Below are positions 44,701-57,000 of a stretch of 64,000 bases of DNA, piece after piece. The position numbers and the translations under genes are program-made. Under the pieces are notes generated by a model that had not been told where the DNA came from, did no database searches, and worked only from the letters and a program-made list of their open reading frames with translations. Location of the stretch: the NCBI GenBank assembly GCA_036245805.1, contig BTRK01000002.1, positions 5,452,689 to 5,516,688 of the forward strand, written 5' to 3'. Source of the DNA: Pristionchus mayeri. Taxonomy: Eukaryota; Nematoda; Chromadorea; Rhabditida; Neodiplogasteridae. How positions within the stretch are numbered: position 1 is the first letter of the stretch; every line of letters begins with the position of its first letter.

Positions 44701-47700
44701 CCTGGAAATATTGGAATGGAATTGCACTCTCTTCAATGTGTGAAGTTCGTAATACAAATTATTGCATCGTCAATTCCCAAATTCTGTCATCTGAGACTAT
44801 TACCCGACATGAATAATCTGAAAGCAACGCAGAATGCGCTTCAAAATCAGAAATCGAATGTGCTTTAACCATCTCGTATATTTCATCAGAGATGTGATGC
44901 ATAATGATTGACGACGAAAGATTCGTATATAAAAAAATCATTGCTCACAAATCAGGCTCTTATACGACAGCTAATTGTAGCAAAATAACAACATCACTAC
45001 TTGCTGATCTCACCACTTGCTGGTGTTGAATCTCCTCACAGGCTGTTTCGTCCATCGCACACCGTAGATGGCGTCAGACGGAAGGGAGGTGAGGCGATGC
45101 GAGAGCGCCCTTAAGATTTTGTACAGAAAATTGGAAATTAGTCGATTGCGGCGCTCTGCAAACGTTACACCTGCTTCTACCCTTCACACTTTCTATACGA
45201 TACGATGTGTGAGCGCCCTGCAAATTTCAATTCGAAATTGAGACTTCGAATTATTTGTGTAGAAAATTCGCAATTAGTCGCTGCGGCGCTCTGCGAGAGT
45301 CATGTCTGGAGCATACTTTCAGACTCTCTAGACGATTAAAACCAGGTTGTTCGTTGAGCTGCTATTTGAAAAGTGTTGATTAAAAATTGATCGTCGTTTT
45401 CGAGCCCTGACTATTTTGCATTTTTTCAATAGATAATACGGTCATTATACATCATACTAATGATGGCAGATGGGTTTGGTTAATTAATAATCCGCTAACA
45501 AAGAAGTATTTCGATTGCTCGATTCGACATCTCTGGATACGAGCGAAATGGATATCCGAATCCATTCGGCCATTCCTACATCAGACAATAGTCAGACACT
45601 GATACAACAACACCCCCTCCCATCAGGCTTTCTGCTTTTGTGGAGTTTTATTTAGGAATAACAGACGCCAGATCGTGTTATCTTCCCAAACATTTAGGCA
45701 ATCCCTATTCGATAGCAGATGCATCGAAAAAATGAGAAGCAGCACAACCGCGGAATGATGCTGATATCATTGCTAAAACCTGGGAACCCTATTGTATTAG
45801 TAGTATCAATTCTACAGGAGAGTATATTACGGGAAATATCTTTGAATTCCCGAGTGACGAAAGACCGCAAGTGAATAATATTTGACTGACCGCAGATTGA
45901 TGGATTGATGGTGACGTCATTGCAAAATTTAGAGCCCTATTTGTTCTAACCCTATTAGTGTTAGAAGAAGCTATACCGATGAGCTTATCAAGTAACAATG
46001 TCCATGATTTTACGAGTGATGGGAGACGAAATATGTGAAGCAGCTAACCGCAGATTGATGGTGACGTCATCGTCCAGCTTGACGACCGTCGTCGTAGAGG
46101 AGCAGTGCGTCGAGAAGAAGCGCATCCAGAAGAGCGCCTGCTATGATTGAAACAATAAGAGAAAATTAGAACCATTGCGTAATGCTGACTTTGATATATC
46201 GAAGGCGGAATGGTGCAATAGTTCTATGGTGACGAGAAAATCGTAATGTGCTTCGAATGTGAAACAGAGAAACCGCAGTGATGAGATGAGATATGTTTCA
46301 TGCCGCTCCTAAACTCTGTGTTATCTACGAAGAATATTGTGCGAATTGACAACTTTATATACAAAAAATCATCATATTTCATTTTCTCAACTTAGTCTTT
46401 CTTCTTAAAATAGAACAGTAGTCCGCTTCGGGACAGCTTAGCATGAAATTATTCTTTTCACTTTGCATGCACTTTCTCTCGGATCTGAGCGGCTAGAGAG
46501 TGGGTAAAATGAAGAGAGCAATTATTTCGATGTCATCTCTCATTCTCTCACTTTGATGGTCATGTTGGTGTACGAGTCGACGAAGTCGCCGACGACGATG
46601 TCTTTGAAGGCCGCGGACTCTTCGAGGAGATTCTGAAGAGGCGATCGAATTGAATTCGTCTGTATTGTTGTGACATTCGTTCTACGTGTGATACTATCAG
46701 GTTGGTCGGAAAGTCTTTGTATATGGTTTTGTTTTGACACTGCTCGTTCCTAATGCACTTTGGATTTCCCTCTTTCCTAATAGCAAACAGTGAGGGGCCA
46801 TTATAGTAAACAACTCTCCATTACCTTCCATTCAGTCAGGCTCTAGTACAGCAACGATGTATCTCCCTAGAGCCACCCACTTCCGACATGTTCTGATATA
46901 CCTCACTCTATCCTACATCACAATGAAGGATTCGGAGACCGTACTGAAGAATGTTTATAACACACATGCCCCCTCTACAACACCTTCAGGAATTGGATCC
47001 ATCGCTTCGAAGAAGACGACTTTTCCCTCAATGAATATGATCGATCTGGGAGACCGCGTTCTTTGCATTTTGAGACTTTTAAGAAAGCTTTTGAAACGGA
47101 CCCACTTCAAAGTGCCCGTGAAATTTCTATTGCACTTAGAGTCCACCATAGCACTGCCAGAGAAGGCTTGAGATCTATTTCAATATTATCATTCATCCAA
47201 TGTTATTTTCATCAATCATCAACGAGCTTACGTAATCAACACATAGGAGATTAGTGCAACACTCGAACAATTTTTGCACAAAAAAAACAATTTTCGCGAC
47301 TCAACAGTTGATTTTCAATATCTTTTCAAGTCAAAAGTTACGTCGAAACAAGCAATACTGTGTCATCTGGTCGTATAAACACCAACAACGACTGCTCGGG
47401 TTCTGCATACAGCTTATGTCTGAGATCCCTGGCCTCTACTAAAAGAACTTTGCTCTTCCTCAGCAACATATAGGGTTAATTGTATTCGGGAAGTAAACCA
47501 TCACTTTATCATACACTGGCTGTTATTGGCTCTCGTAGCGAACGATACTGGCATAATGCCAGCAAACCTCGTTCACCCCCCCAATACTCACCTTTTCCTC
47601 GATTGGATTGCTCGGTCTTCCAGTGAAGAAGAACAGGCAGAACTGGTACTCGAACTGGTTCTGCAAAACGAAAAATTAGATTTAAATTTTTATGAAATCT

Positions 47701-49263
47701 TGAACTTCATCGCCATATCTCGTTCCACAGAAGGAAGTCTGAACATGAGGGCTTATATGATTTGCATGTCCTCTTTTCTCAGCCGGAGAGAGAAAACAAA
47801 AATGAGCTCAGATTCCACTTATTCTTTAGAGCATCATTATGAATCTCATTGTCTGCTCAACCCAAACAACTGCATCAACTCTCTATGTGCAACTTAAAGT
47901 GTATACACAAATCGAAATCTCGCCTCAGGCAATCCATAGGTGTTCCTGATCCACTCCCGTCTCTGCTTGTTAGGAGTCGCAGTGTGCACAACGAAGAGCG
48001 TCCGCTTGCTGGAATATTTATAGATTTTTTTAGTATTAGTTAAAGATACATAAAAATACTTTACAACATGCAATCTGCTAGCAGACTGTCGTTTTTCCCA
48101 CTTTTTCTATTTTCCAATATCTATCCACTGTAAACATTTCAATTCAGAATGACAAGAATTTGATCGATCTATGAAACACAATTTCAGCTTGGCTGATGCG
48201 CATTTATTGTCTCGGAAATAAAAAAGAGGTTAAAAATTGTTCATACATCAAATATTCGAATCAATCGAGTAAGTATAACATTCAACCGTACAATTGCTCT
48301 CTTTCTCTTCTTTGGCGAAGTCCATTCGGCGCTAATCAAAGCCTTTCTCTTCTCAATGGCATTTGCACTCCGAATGAATCATTCGAGAGGGAAAGGCCAA
48401 AAAGGAGAAACTGCTCCAAATACTTAGCCATTTTGTCGGTTTTGTTCTGTGTTCACATAGAATTGTCTAATAAAAATATGATTGTTAGTTGAGATTCAGC
48501 CGAAATGACCACTGGAAGAAACTAGCAGAAGTGAATGAATGATTTAAGATGCTTTGAATTGTTCAAAATTTGTATTGGTAGCACTGATAAACGAGGTAAA
48601 AGTTTTTCAGGGAGTATTGTACAGCAAAAAATCTAGCTGTGGCCCTGATGTATGTAAGACTAACATTGTTCAAAAAATACTATCTGAGATTTAGCCTTTT
48701 AAAGACTTACCCCGTGTTGCACTGGCACTTGAGCGTGGAGTGGTAGATCGGGAACGGTCGCAGTCTCTGGGATTGGTTTTGATATTTGATCGCCAAACAT
48801 TAATCGGTATCACCTACGATGTGTATTTCATAATATCTGATTCTCTCCTTCTCAAAAGCACACGTTTCACGTCACACCGAAATGCGGTAGGTCGTTTCGA
48901 GGAGCGACGGTGCCATTGGAGATGCTATTTGCGATGTAATAACGGCCAATTATGAAGTGATAGAGACTATGGAACAAAATTGCTTGTTAAAATATGCAAT
49001 CATCGAACTCGGCCGCTAATTGATCAATCTCATTCCTACAGCTTTTCAGCGATTGGTGAAACACATCCTCCTTCCATCGAGTGATTGATTTTCTAATTTC
49101 GAACGTGATTTTCCTTAACTTCTGAAGATCTCACCTCATCCACTTCACCTTCCTCCTCCATCTCCACACCTGCCTCTCTCCACCGTAATCCGGCATACAG
49201 TACCCACACCACGGTCAGGGCGACGAATGCCACGACAAGTCGGCTCCATCGAAGTCGTGGCAT
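41767..49263 (-). CDS. GT31 glycosyltransferase (beta-1,3-galactosyltransferase family)
   Basis: Type II Golgi glycosyltransferase of family GT31 (Galactosyl_T). Exons in coding order: 49263-49135, 48766-48711, 48008-47909, 47660-47592, 46632-46552, 46137-46049, 45109-45014, 44701-44630, 44096-44035, 43759-43672, 43163-43128, 41887-41767; 332 residues with every phase matching. Residues 1-8 are basic (MPRLRWSR) and about 9-24 form the signal anchor. The catalytic domain shows RREWIRNTYG, DIVVGDFVDSYTNMTIK, the metal-binding KLDDDV (DDD at 167-169), SKWYVPYSLYPFEHFPPYVSG (about 205-225) and IDDVYTTGILA (258-268). The length suits the family. It would transfer Gal or GlcNAc in beta-1,3 linkage to glycan chains; the acceptor cannot be told. 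The least certain boundaries are the exon 3 and exon 9 donors. Introns hold a 1.1 kb palindrome, a hairpin MITE and a mariner relic. Confidence 0.87.
41967..43055. repeat. 1.1 kb palindrome in the last intron of the GT31 gene
   Basis: Arms of about 500 bases: ATATCACGCCTCTTATCAGA at the left, AAGAGGCGTGATATGCATC at the right. Shared internal words include GTTTTCGACGTTTTTGGGGT and CCCCAAAAACGTCGAAAACC. The centre near 42480-42545 (CTCGTCGCTCGCTCGCGCTC) is not mirrored. The left arm holds a small extra palindrome (ATGAGGAGCAGCCACTGAGA and complement, 42059-42116) that is single in the right arm, so the arms have diverged by a local event. Confidence 0.88.
43520..43660. repeat. MITE, family 2, decayed
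   Basis: TAGGGTTATCTTATTGAAAA and GTTTCAAGAATTTTCATGC match the left half of family 2 variants; the right end is not recognisable. It lies in the intron between the exons at 43672-43759 and 43128-43163. Confidence 0.4.
45120..45310. repeat. Duplicated dispersed repeat (AGTCGxTGCGGCGCTCTGC)
   Basis: GGAAATTAGTCGATTGCGGC (45131) and CGCAATTAGTCGCTGCGGCG (45268) start two copies of one repeat; further copies stand at about 34851 (CGCAATTAGTCGTTGCGGCG) and, diverged, near 56215. It lies in a GT31 intron. The copies suggest a dispersed element of unknown type. Confidence 0.55.
46446..46529. repeat. Hairpin MITE, family 3
   Basis: AATTATTCTTTTCACTTTGC at the left and AAAATGAAGAGAGCAATTAT at the right, with ACTTTCTCTCGG and CTAGAGAGTG inside. 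It ends about 20 bases from the GT31 exon at 46552-46632. Confidence 0.75.
46697..47480 (+). mobile_element. Mariner-like transposon relic
   Basis: CAGGTTGGTCGGAAAGTCTT at 46697 looks like a mariner inverted terminal repeat. Behind it, frames broken by shifts give mariner transposase pieces: a DRSGRPRSLHF-like motif and an EISIALRVHHSTAR helix-turn-helix stretch at about 47035-47150. The downstream part (NKQYCVIWSYKH) is less clear. No right terminal repeat was found and no catalytic D residues could be placed. It is an old, inactive copy inside an intron of the GT31 gene. Confidence 0.65.
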
Positions 49264-51347
49264 AGTGGATGCACGCCCGAGAGAAGAGATAGCCCTCAGG
49301 AGGAGTTTACGAGCATTCCCTTTTCTCTCTCTCTCCTTTATTTCGCCTGTCTCTTTCTCTGTGATCTCCCTCCTTTCTCTGTACTAGAGAGTACGAGAAA
49401 TGGAGAGGGTCTTCCTATCTACTCCTTTCCCGCATTGCATTGCCCCTCTCCTTATTAGCTTTTCCACCCCTTGTTACCAGCCGTTATCGTATTTGTTAAC
49501 TGCCCGCAACGCATCGCAATCCAATGATAGGGAGGCTGATAAGGTGATTGGAAGAGACTCGCTTCGTCCCACACACTTTCTTGTCGACCAGACCGAGCGA
49601 GAGTGTGTTTGTAATTGAGAGAGCTAGACCTCTTCGCTTGAATGGAATGATCAGGAAACACCTCTTTTCGGCAAAATATTTCATCGGTTAGAAAGAGTGA
49701 GAGAGCACGTGGACTTGAGAGGGTCTACTCTACTCTAGGTGAGGTTAAAATACGCGCACGGGAAAGCACGTGTGCGAAAGTGACAAAACCTTAACACTAT
49801 TCTCAAAAATCGTCAACGAATATAATTCAAACAGAGTACCTTTCTGAATTCTTAATGCAGATCAGAAAAAGTGGAATCATTCTGGACACCGAATTCACTA
49901 TCGAGCAGGGCGAGGTTCATCTAGATCTTCTTTTCTTAAATCTTCCATTCCTCTTCTTAGCTCGAACTCCCGCTATTACTCTTCTGGTTCAATCCACCGG
50001 ACATCACAAGCTGAAAACGAACGTCTCGCTGTGCGTCCGGCTGTGGAACAGTTGCTGTGCATGCTCACGAGCCCGATCCCATCAAGACAGAGACGGAGGA
50101 GCACTGAAAACCGGCTTCCCGATTTTCCGGCTCCGGGTGCCACTTCAGATGTGCTAAAGATATACTCTTGTTTGAGAATTGTAAAGAGTATAATAAAAGA
50201 GCGAACCTTCCTCACCGAATCATCCCAGTGAACTTTAAAAAATCAGATAAATGTAGTTCCGTCTTCAGCATGTTTATCAATGCGCGGTACAGTACTCGCG
50301 GTACGTGTACTCATCCATAGCATATAACATAATGTGAGTGCTATCTTGTGAGGGATCCTAATGAGTACTGAAAAACAAAAAAAATGTAAACAGGGGTCAG
50401 ATAATTTGCCATCCACTCCATTCGATTCCTCCGGGCTCGATTCGATTCTTCCCTACACGTGTGATAGTTTGTCACTCAGTTGGCGATTCTGCGATTCTGC
50501 CCCTTTACTCCAGTGAGATTGGCCCCCGAACAACTGCTAACCTACTCAAGTTCAGACCCTCAACGAGGGATCACGCGAATATGAGAGGGTGCAGACAGCG
50601 AGGGGCGAGAGACAATGGGGAATGTGGAGAGAGGAAGAGTGGAAGAGGAAAGATCGGGTCAGAGAAGATTCAAGAATGATCCTCAGATAGGCTGTCTCAT
50701 TCGCAACTTCTTTCCTCATCCTGACCATCCTCTTTACTAGAGTTTCAATTGTCAGGTTTTCTTGCTCGATTTTGGGATTTGTTTCAAGTGCGCTTCATAG
50801 CTTATGAGCCTATCAACTATTTAGCACACGCGAAACCTACCCCCTGAAAATTACACAAAAATTACAGAACAAGGGGTGCCCAACTCGTCAATCCTAAGAT
50901 TTGTCTAATCCGCGCGTATATTATTGCCTAACATTTTCGGACTCACGGAAAGATATTCTAGAGATTATTGCCTCACATTTCGCATTAGGTGCAATGGAAA
51001 GATACTCAAAGATACGCCCTCCTTTCCCCACAGTAGTAGCAAAACTATTTCCCTTACCGTCTCATCTCTCACGGCCTTTATGCACTTTCCTTTTACACAT
51101 ACCCTTCAGCTAGAATTTGATCCGTGTCCTAACACTCTCACAAAAAAAATGTAAACAGGGGTCAGATAATTTGCACTCTCAATGATTGCATTTTCTGTAT
51201 TTAGAGAGTTCGTTGATAGTATTGATGTTGAATAATCGGCACTTCTTCGATATTTGGCCCAACCCCCCCTCCCCTCTGTACTTACCGCCCTACCCGATTC
51301 GACGAAGTGCCGAATAACCGAATAATCGGTGATCTTTCCCTGCAGAT
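49264..51347. other. Intergenic between divergent GT31 and ML genes
   Basis: No exon supported. Contents: a hairpin relic near 49555-49625 (CACACACTTTCTTGTCG, GAGAGTGTGTTTG), an identical 33-base direct repeat at 50377 and 51142, and a family 2 MITE relic at 50738-50860 (TAGAGTTTCAATTGTCAGG). The frame at 49855-50157 has no recognisable domain. Confidence 0.45.
50377..51174. repeat. 33-base direct repeat flanking 730 bases
   Basis: An identical stretch of eight A, then TGTAAACAGGGGTCAGATAA and TTTGC, occurs at 50377-50409 and 51142-51174. The pair could be the ends of an inserted element, a recombination product, or two copies of a dispersed short repeat. Confidence 0.8.
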
Positions 51348-53252
51348 ATGTCACGCCTCCTCCTCCTCTCCGTCCTTCTCCTCGGCTCGGCCTCTGCATT
51401 CATTACAGTTCCGTTCAAGGACTGCAGTTAGTGTTTGGACTTTGATTAAGTGGTTTTCCATTCACAGAAAGCATGGAACACAGCCGATCCTTAACTAGTG
51501 TATACGCTCCTCCATGTATGAGATCATGCAGTGTTGCCCTGACCTCTACATGATCTTTGATCACTGAAATTAAAAATGTTTTTCATTCACAGATCGCCCT
51601 GAATTTGCAAATTATCATAGTGATACCCTGACCTGTGCATGATCTTTGATCTTTGTTGCCTTCAGAGTCCGTGGCGACGATCGAGAAGCTCGAGATGAGC
51701 GAGTGCACCCTCAAAGACGAGGTCATCAAGGACGAGACCAAGCAGGTAAGAAGGGGATTGCACTAGGTCGGATGAGAACTATGGCGTCATGGCGCTTTCA
51801 TACATCAAAGGCGGCATGACGGCATAGTACTCATCCGACATAGTGCCGAAGACGATACTAGGCAATTCTTGTAATTGCGTAGAAGTGTTACTAGTAATCT
51901 TCGTGTGGCCGAATGGATAGGAAATAGTAAGCACATCATGTACGACTCGCCAGTTGAAGTATGCGAGCATATTCTAATCATTGATATGTGATCAGGTCTG
52001 CATTTTCGCTTCGGGATCGAAGCCCACAATCAAGATCACCTTCAAGTCCAGTAAGTTGATCGTTAATCTATCAATCTTCGGAGCTTGAAGTGAGTTGCAC
52101 GAGGAAATCATTCTGCGTTTTTAAAGGCCCGATTTCTTGTGAAATGTAAATAAACAGGTAAATTCAAAAATGGAGAAGAGAGTGGATTGAATGATCAGAT
52201 GATAAGCTAATCGGGCGCTTCTGCACAATCCCGGACAACCGCATAGTTTAAACTGATATTTTGCATTAGAATTGCCTTGTAGGATATGAATACTCATACT
52301 ACACCAGATCAAGACAACTGTAAAGATACAGGGAGCTATACTATTATGAATTATCACATATTTGTAATGACGATGCTGAAGCTTGTCCGGGATTGTGCAG
52401 AAGCGCCGCTAATCGATATTTGATCTTTGAATTTTGATATTTGTAGCCGAGGATGGAGTGAACAATCTGGAGACTACCATCAAAGCCAAGTTTGGCCAGT
52501 CGACGCTGCCCTACCAGATGAGTGTGAGCGAACCTGTAATTTTTTTTATCTCGACTTATTCACTTATTTTTATTCATCATCATTAATAATATACGCGAAA
52601 TATGGCACTAGGTCGGATGAGAACCGCCCGATTTGAACCAAAAAAGAAGCCAGTATTAGTTGTCCGCACTTGCAAAACATCTTCTTCGAGCATTCTATGG
52701 AATTGTACTATTTTGATTCTCATCCGGTGTGTTCTAATCAGACCTAGAGCCCGGAATATCATTGAAATTGAGGACTATGAGACGTGCAAGCACGGTGGTC
52801 TCGCTTGCCCGCTCGAGCAGGGCAAGAGCTACACCTACCAGCAGTCCTTCTCCCTCGACCCCTCGTACCCTAAGGCAAGATTTTGATTAAGAAGGGGTTG
52901 TAATCTTCAATCCAAATGGGTAGAGTGTGTGAATCATCAGTATTTATCGATCGAGACGTTTCGGGCAACAGCCAATCATCAGTCAGTCTACAATAACACC
53001 TCAAACTTGGGTAATTGATGGTAATTGAATTGACGCCCTTGTCTACCCATCCGGCTTTCCGAAGATTACAAGCAGACTTTTTTATTTAAATTATTTGTCT
53101 AAGTAAAGAAAACTTAAATTTCTATGAGTTTTGCAGAACTTTTATAGGAGAAATTTCAATATTTTCAGGACACTCTCTTCCAAGCCAACTGGCAGCTGGC
53201 CTCAGGAGGAAAGAAGCACGTGTGTGTCGTGTTCCTCGCAAGAATCAAGTAG
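51348..53252 (+). CDS. ML-domain lipid-binding protein (NPC2-like)
   Basis: Secreted or lysosomal lipid-binding protein of the ML (MD-2-related) family, closest in plan to NPC2, which carries sterol in the lysosome. Exons: 51348-51426, 51666-51745, 51996-52050, 52447-52523, 52773-52874, 53169-53252; 158 residues. Residues 1-17 are a signal peptide (MSRLLLLSVLLLGSASA). Six cysteines stand where NPC2 has its three disulfides: DCKS, ECTL, VCIF, TCKHGG, ACPL, VCVVF. CKHGGLACPLEQGKSYTY and the closing VCVVFLARIK are typical. Length is usual for the family. The intron after exon 5 begins GC (AAG|GCAAGA), a GC-AG intron. The junction of exons 4 and 5 is the least certain, since another acceptor would add a few residues. 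Introns 2 and 4 carry family 1 MITEs. Ligand unknown. Confidence 0.88.
51760..51847. repeat. MITE, family 1, in ML intron 2
   Basis: GCACTAGGTCGGATGAGAAC and CTCATCCGACATAGTGCC ends; arms TATGGCGTCATGGCGC and GGCGGCATGACGGCATA. Same short form as 36421-36508, inserted 14 bases after the splice donor. Confidence 0.88.
52604..52750. repeat. MITE, family 1, in ML intron 4
   Basis: The left end GGCACTAGGTCGGATGAGAA is clear. The right end is decayed (GATTCTCATCCGGTGTG, then CAGACCTAGAGCC), and it ends only a few bases before exon 5, so part of the acceptor region may derive from the element. Confidence 0.6.
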
Positions 53253-54013
53253 AGAGATCAAAGAGCGCCTTGGCACTACAATAGGTCGGATGAGAATACA
53301 CCAAACGATAACCAAAAAATGTCTCCTCTCCAGCGTTTTCGCAGTCATTCGAGATAAAATATCAATTTATCAATTTGGATATCAATTTCAATTTGTAATA
53401 TCAAAATATCAATTTGGATACAATTCCACGCCTTCGTCTAAAAGCGCGTGCGATTGTTGAAGGAGCTAGAGATGGCTTTGCAAGAATGGAATCATTCCAT
53501 TCTTTATTTTCTGCACTCTCACTATTAGTGTACTAACGATTTCTGAAAATCATGGAGAGGGGTTCCATTTTTGGGTCTCATCCTGTAGGTTTTCATCCCA
53601 CCTAGTAATCTCTCCTCTATTCCCACTTGCACCCGCTCTTCTCGAGATCTTCTACTCACAACGATTACATTTAATTTCAACGCCTCATATTCTGAATTGT
53701 AAAACATGTTAGTATATAGTTCACAATATCAATATTAGTCATCGATATGCTCTTTGGTTGGTGTATTCAATTTGCCGAGCAGGCCTCTCGTTCACAATAA
53801 AACTTTCTTGAAATGCATTCTAGATTGCTGTCGGGGCGAAGAATCTGTACCTTCCGAACGCATTAAAATCACAGTTTATCGATCGAGATCACGAAAAAAT
53901 ATCACAATGATTTTAATCAATGGTTACAAGTAACATTAGTGAATTATAACAATCACATTAAAATCTACGAACTGTCATGCAAAACAAGCTGAATATTACA
54001 CAAAAATCGTTTT
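53253..54013. other. Intergenic, convergent ML and MPPE1-like genes
   Basis: A half family 1 MITE end (GGCACTACAATAGGTCGGAT at 53271) and a short tandem stretch ATCAATTTGGATATCAATTT near 53370-53415. AATAAA at about 53798 may be a poly(A) signal. No gene. Confidence 0.45.
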
Positions 54014-57000
54014 TTACTTCATCTTAACTGCGCTGTACCTCCTCTCTATCACTTTCCTTCTCACGAAAAGGATACTGTAGCCGAGGTAGGTCAAAGCGAC
54101 GAGGGCGTACAGGAAAATGCAGACGAACTCGTTGGGAAGATGGCAGACAGCGACGAGAGGCTCGGCTTCTGGAAGAAGCATAATTAGAAAAATATTAATC
54201 AAATCGATAACAATAAAAAAAACTGTTTGTCTGGGACACTATGATGCGCTAACCAAGCAAGAAAGCACAGAAAGTCAATCTATCCCTTTAAATTTTCGAA
54301 CACCCAGTCTTAGGTTTCACACCTGATTCATCAGAGAAGCAAACAGGAAAATTCAATGCTTCTTGGACCTTCGAGACCAACAAAGATACAAACAAAATGT
54401 ATTTTGAAGTTCACCAATCGAAGTTATGTTTCACTTTTGCTATGTAAGTTCTGCTGTTTTCACTCTGCGATGGTTTGAATCGCCGTTGTCCAACAAAACA
54501 AGCTAAAATAATAAACAATCGCAAACCTCGCAATCAAAATTGCACCATGTCACATCATTCGGGTCTACCTTTCACAATTTTAATGTAAACTACGCCTTCT
54601 GTATCTTAGCTATACAACAGATCCCAATCATAAACCGAATTTCCGATCTAGATTCTCATCTGTCAAAAACTTTACTCTTGCTCTCACTACAACCAAAATT
54701 AAATAAATAACTGTATAATAATAAAGATATAAAATAATAATCCGCTCACCCTGATTCTCCCTGCTCATAGTGACCATGAGCAACGTCGGATTCGCTCCGT
54801 TCCTCCACGAGAACGAGTTGACAGTCCACTCGGTGAATGCACGAATGCGAGCGCCGCCCGATCTAATCCATCTGAGAGAGATACCGTAATCGAAATGTAC
54901 CGTATTCATATGATATAGAAAAGGTATAGTGTAATAGTTCGGTGTTGTATAGAATTATAATATTTGTTTTTACGGCACATACGGCAGCACCATTGTTAAA
55001 GAAAAATTTCGCAATGACTTATGTCTACTGTGAAACACAAGCGCGCTGGGGGAACTACAATCGAAAGGGAAGTCGTTTCATCGGCAACAGTTTCGAGCGT
55101 GTATACGGAAGATTCCAAACGATATCCCCTCCCTATCTCTTAGTTCTACCCTTTTCCCTTCTTACACTTGTCTACCGTATCCTTCTACCGTACCTCTTAG
55201 TGCATGGTCGATGGGAGTGTCCATTGAAGACGGCGATCGGCCTGAGAGCATCAATCAACTGCTCAGTGGCAGGGAGAGAGATCGACTCCCACTGGTCCCT
55301 GAGAGAGAATGGATCTGATTAGAGAACCTCATGAAGAGCATGGTACGAGCTACACAGCAGCGACACCAGGTCGCATGACAATTACATCATCTAATATATC
55401 AAAGTGTGCTCCTAGCAATGGTTCTCATCCGACCTAGTGCAAACATCAGCCGTTTGGATACTAACATCTACCGAAATTTTTCTTAAAAAAAGCAATTGAG
55501 AGACCATCAATCCCGATAATGCCGTTTCGTCTAAAAATCAATTCCTGGGACTTAGATCACACAGGTCAACAGGGAGCAAAAGTTGAATAATTTCGATTTT
55601 TTAAAACAGAAATGCAGTTCCAATTGCGAGCTTCACAAAATCACTCAAGATATAGCTCCGTTGAAATTCATTTCTCACCTGTACTTCGTGAGTCGCTCGG
55701 GGTCCGATTCGGGAACATCCACGCACTCGGACTCGTCCTTCCTGAATTATGTAAATGATTTATACAATAAATAAAAAAATATAAATATTTATGAAACTGA
55801 TAATCGTTATTTGCAATTACTAGCTTTCAATTAGATCGGCAGCAAAAAATCATTGCTGAATTTAGCCATAAAGAAAGAGCGAGCATTTGTGTTTCAGATA
55901 TGTTATTTACCATTGATGAATTTGAGATCGTCAGTAATATCGTGGGTTAAGTCTTACAATTCAAAGCTCTCTTCTCACTCTCCCCCCTTAATTGTTCTTG
56001 CTATTTCTACCGTTCTCTAAGAGTCGATTACCGTATCCTACCGTATCCCTCTCCTCTCCACTCACCGATGCAGCGGGAAGTGCTGCAGCAGCACCGGCGG
56101 CAGTGGCAGCTGGGGCCACTCGACTGCAGAGAGAGAAGAGCGACAGAGGGCAGAGGAGGAGTTGGAGGACTGAAGAGGAGCAGGGATGAAAATTTTGCAC
56201 ATAAAATTTGCAATTACAGTTGTTAGTCGTTTGTGGCGCACTGTAACAGTCGCTTTTGGAGGTAAGAGGAAATGAAGAAGAAACTGGCAGAGAATCATTA
56301 TATGTAATGAAAAGAAAGAGTTTGGAGCAATAGATCAATCGACTGGCCGATACTGGAGAATCATATGTTTCAGAGTCACCATGAAGCAACTTGAGTTTGT
56401 GTGAAGCTAATGGATCGACGTCATATATGGCAATACTAAAAATATTAAGTTTTACAGTGTACCCATTCCTTTCCCTGTCGAAAGAGAAAAAAGGGTAGTT
56501 AGGGAGAGAGAGAATCGACGAAAACATAGGTTTTCGAAGCCCCTGAGAAACTCCGGTGAATAATATGTTTCACAGTCGGCATGAAAGCACTAGTGTGGGC
56601 TAAAGCTAATGAACTCCTCCACCTTTTCTTAAAAACAAAATATTTGCAATCAGAGATGTTCCTAAGCCATTAGTATCTCTTATTACAGTTACCAATGCGA
56701 TGCAATCGACTGCGATACACCGGGGAATCATGTTTCATTGTAAGAATGAAACATCGCAAGTTGATTTGAATACAATGGTTTCACAATATTAGTGTCAATA
56801 TTAAATCAAATTTTCACATTAAAAAAATCCTTCCCGAAAGAGAGATAATAAGAGTAGTTAGGGAGAGAAAGAATCGATGAACTGATTTTCGAAACCAAAG
56901 AAAAACACACACACACACCAGTGAATCATGTGTTTCACAGTTGTCATGAAAGCACTAGAGTGGGCTATAGCTAATGAACTCCTCTAAGTTCTCTTTAAAA

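Noticed and set aside
49855..50157. 100-codon plus-strand frame upstream of the ML gene
   Set aside because: A short hydrophobic leucine-rich stretch but no conserved motif or splice partner; not enough to call an exon.
54942..55322. 126-codon plus-strand frame
   Set aside because: Antisense to exon 12 of the MPPE1-like gene, which carries the GHSH motif.
55988..56527. 179-codon minus-strand frame
   Set aside because: Most of it is intron; only the short exon 10 of the MPPE1-like gene (56066-56123) lies within it, in a different context.
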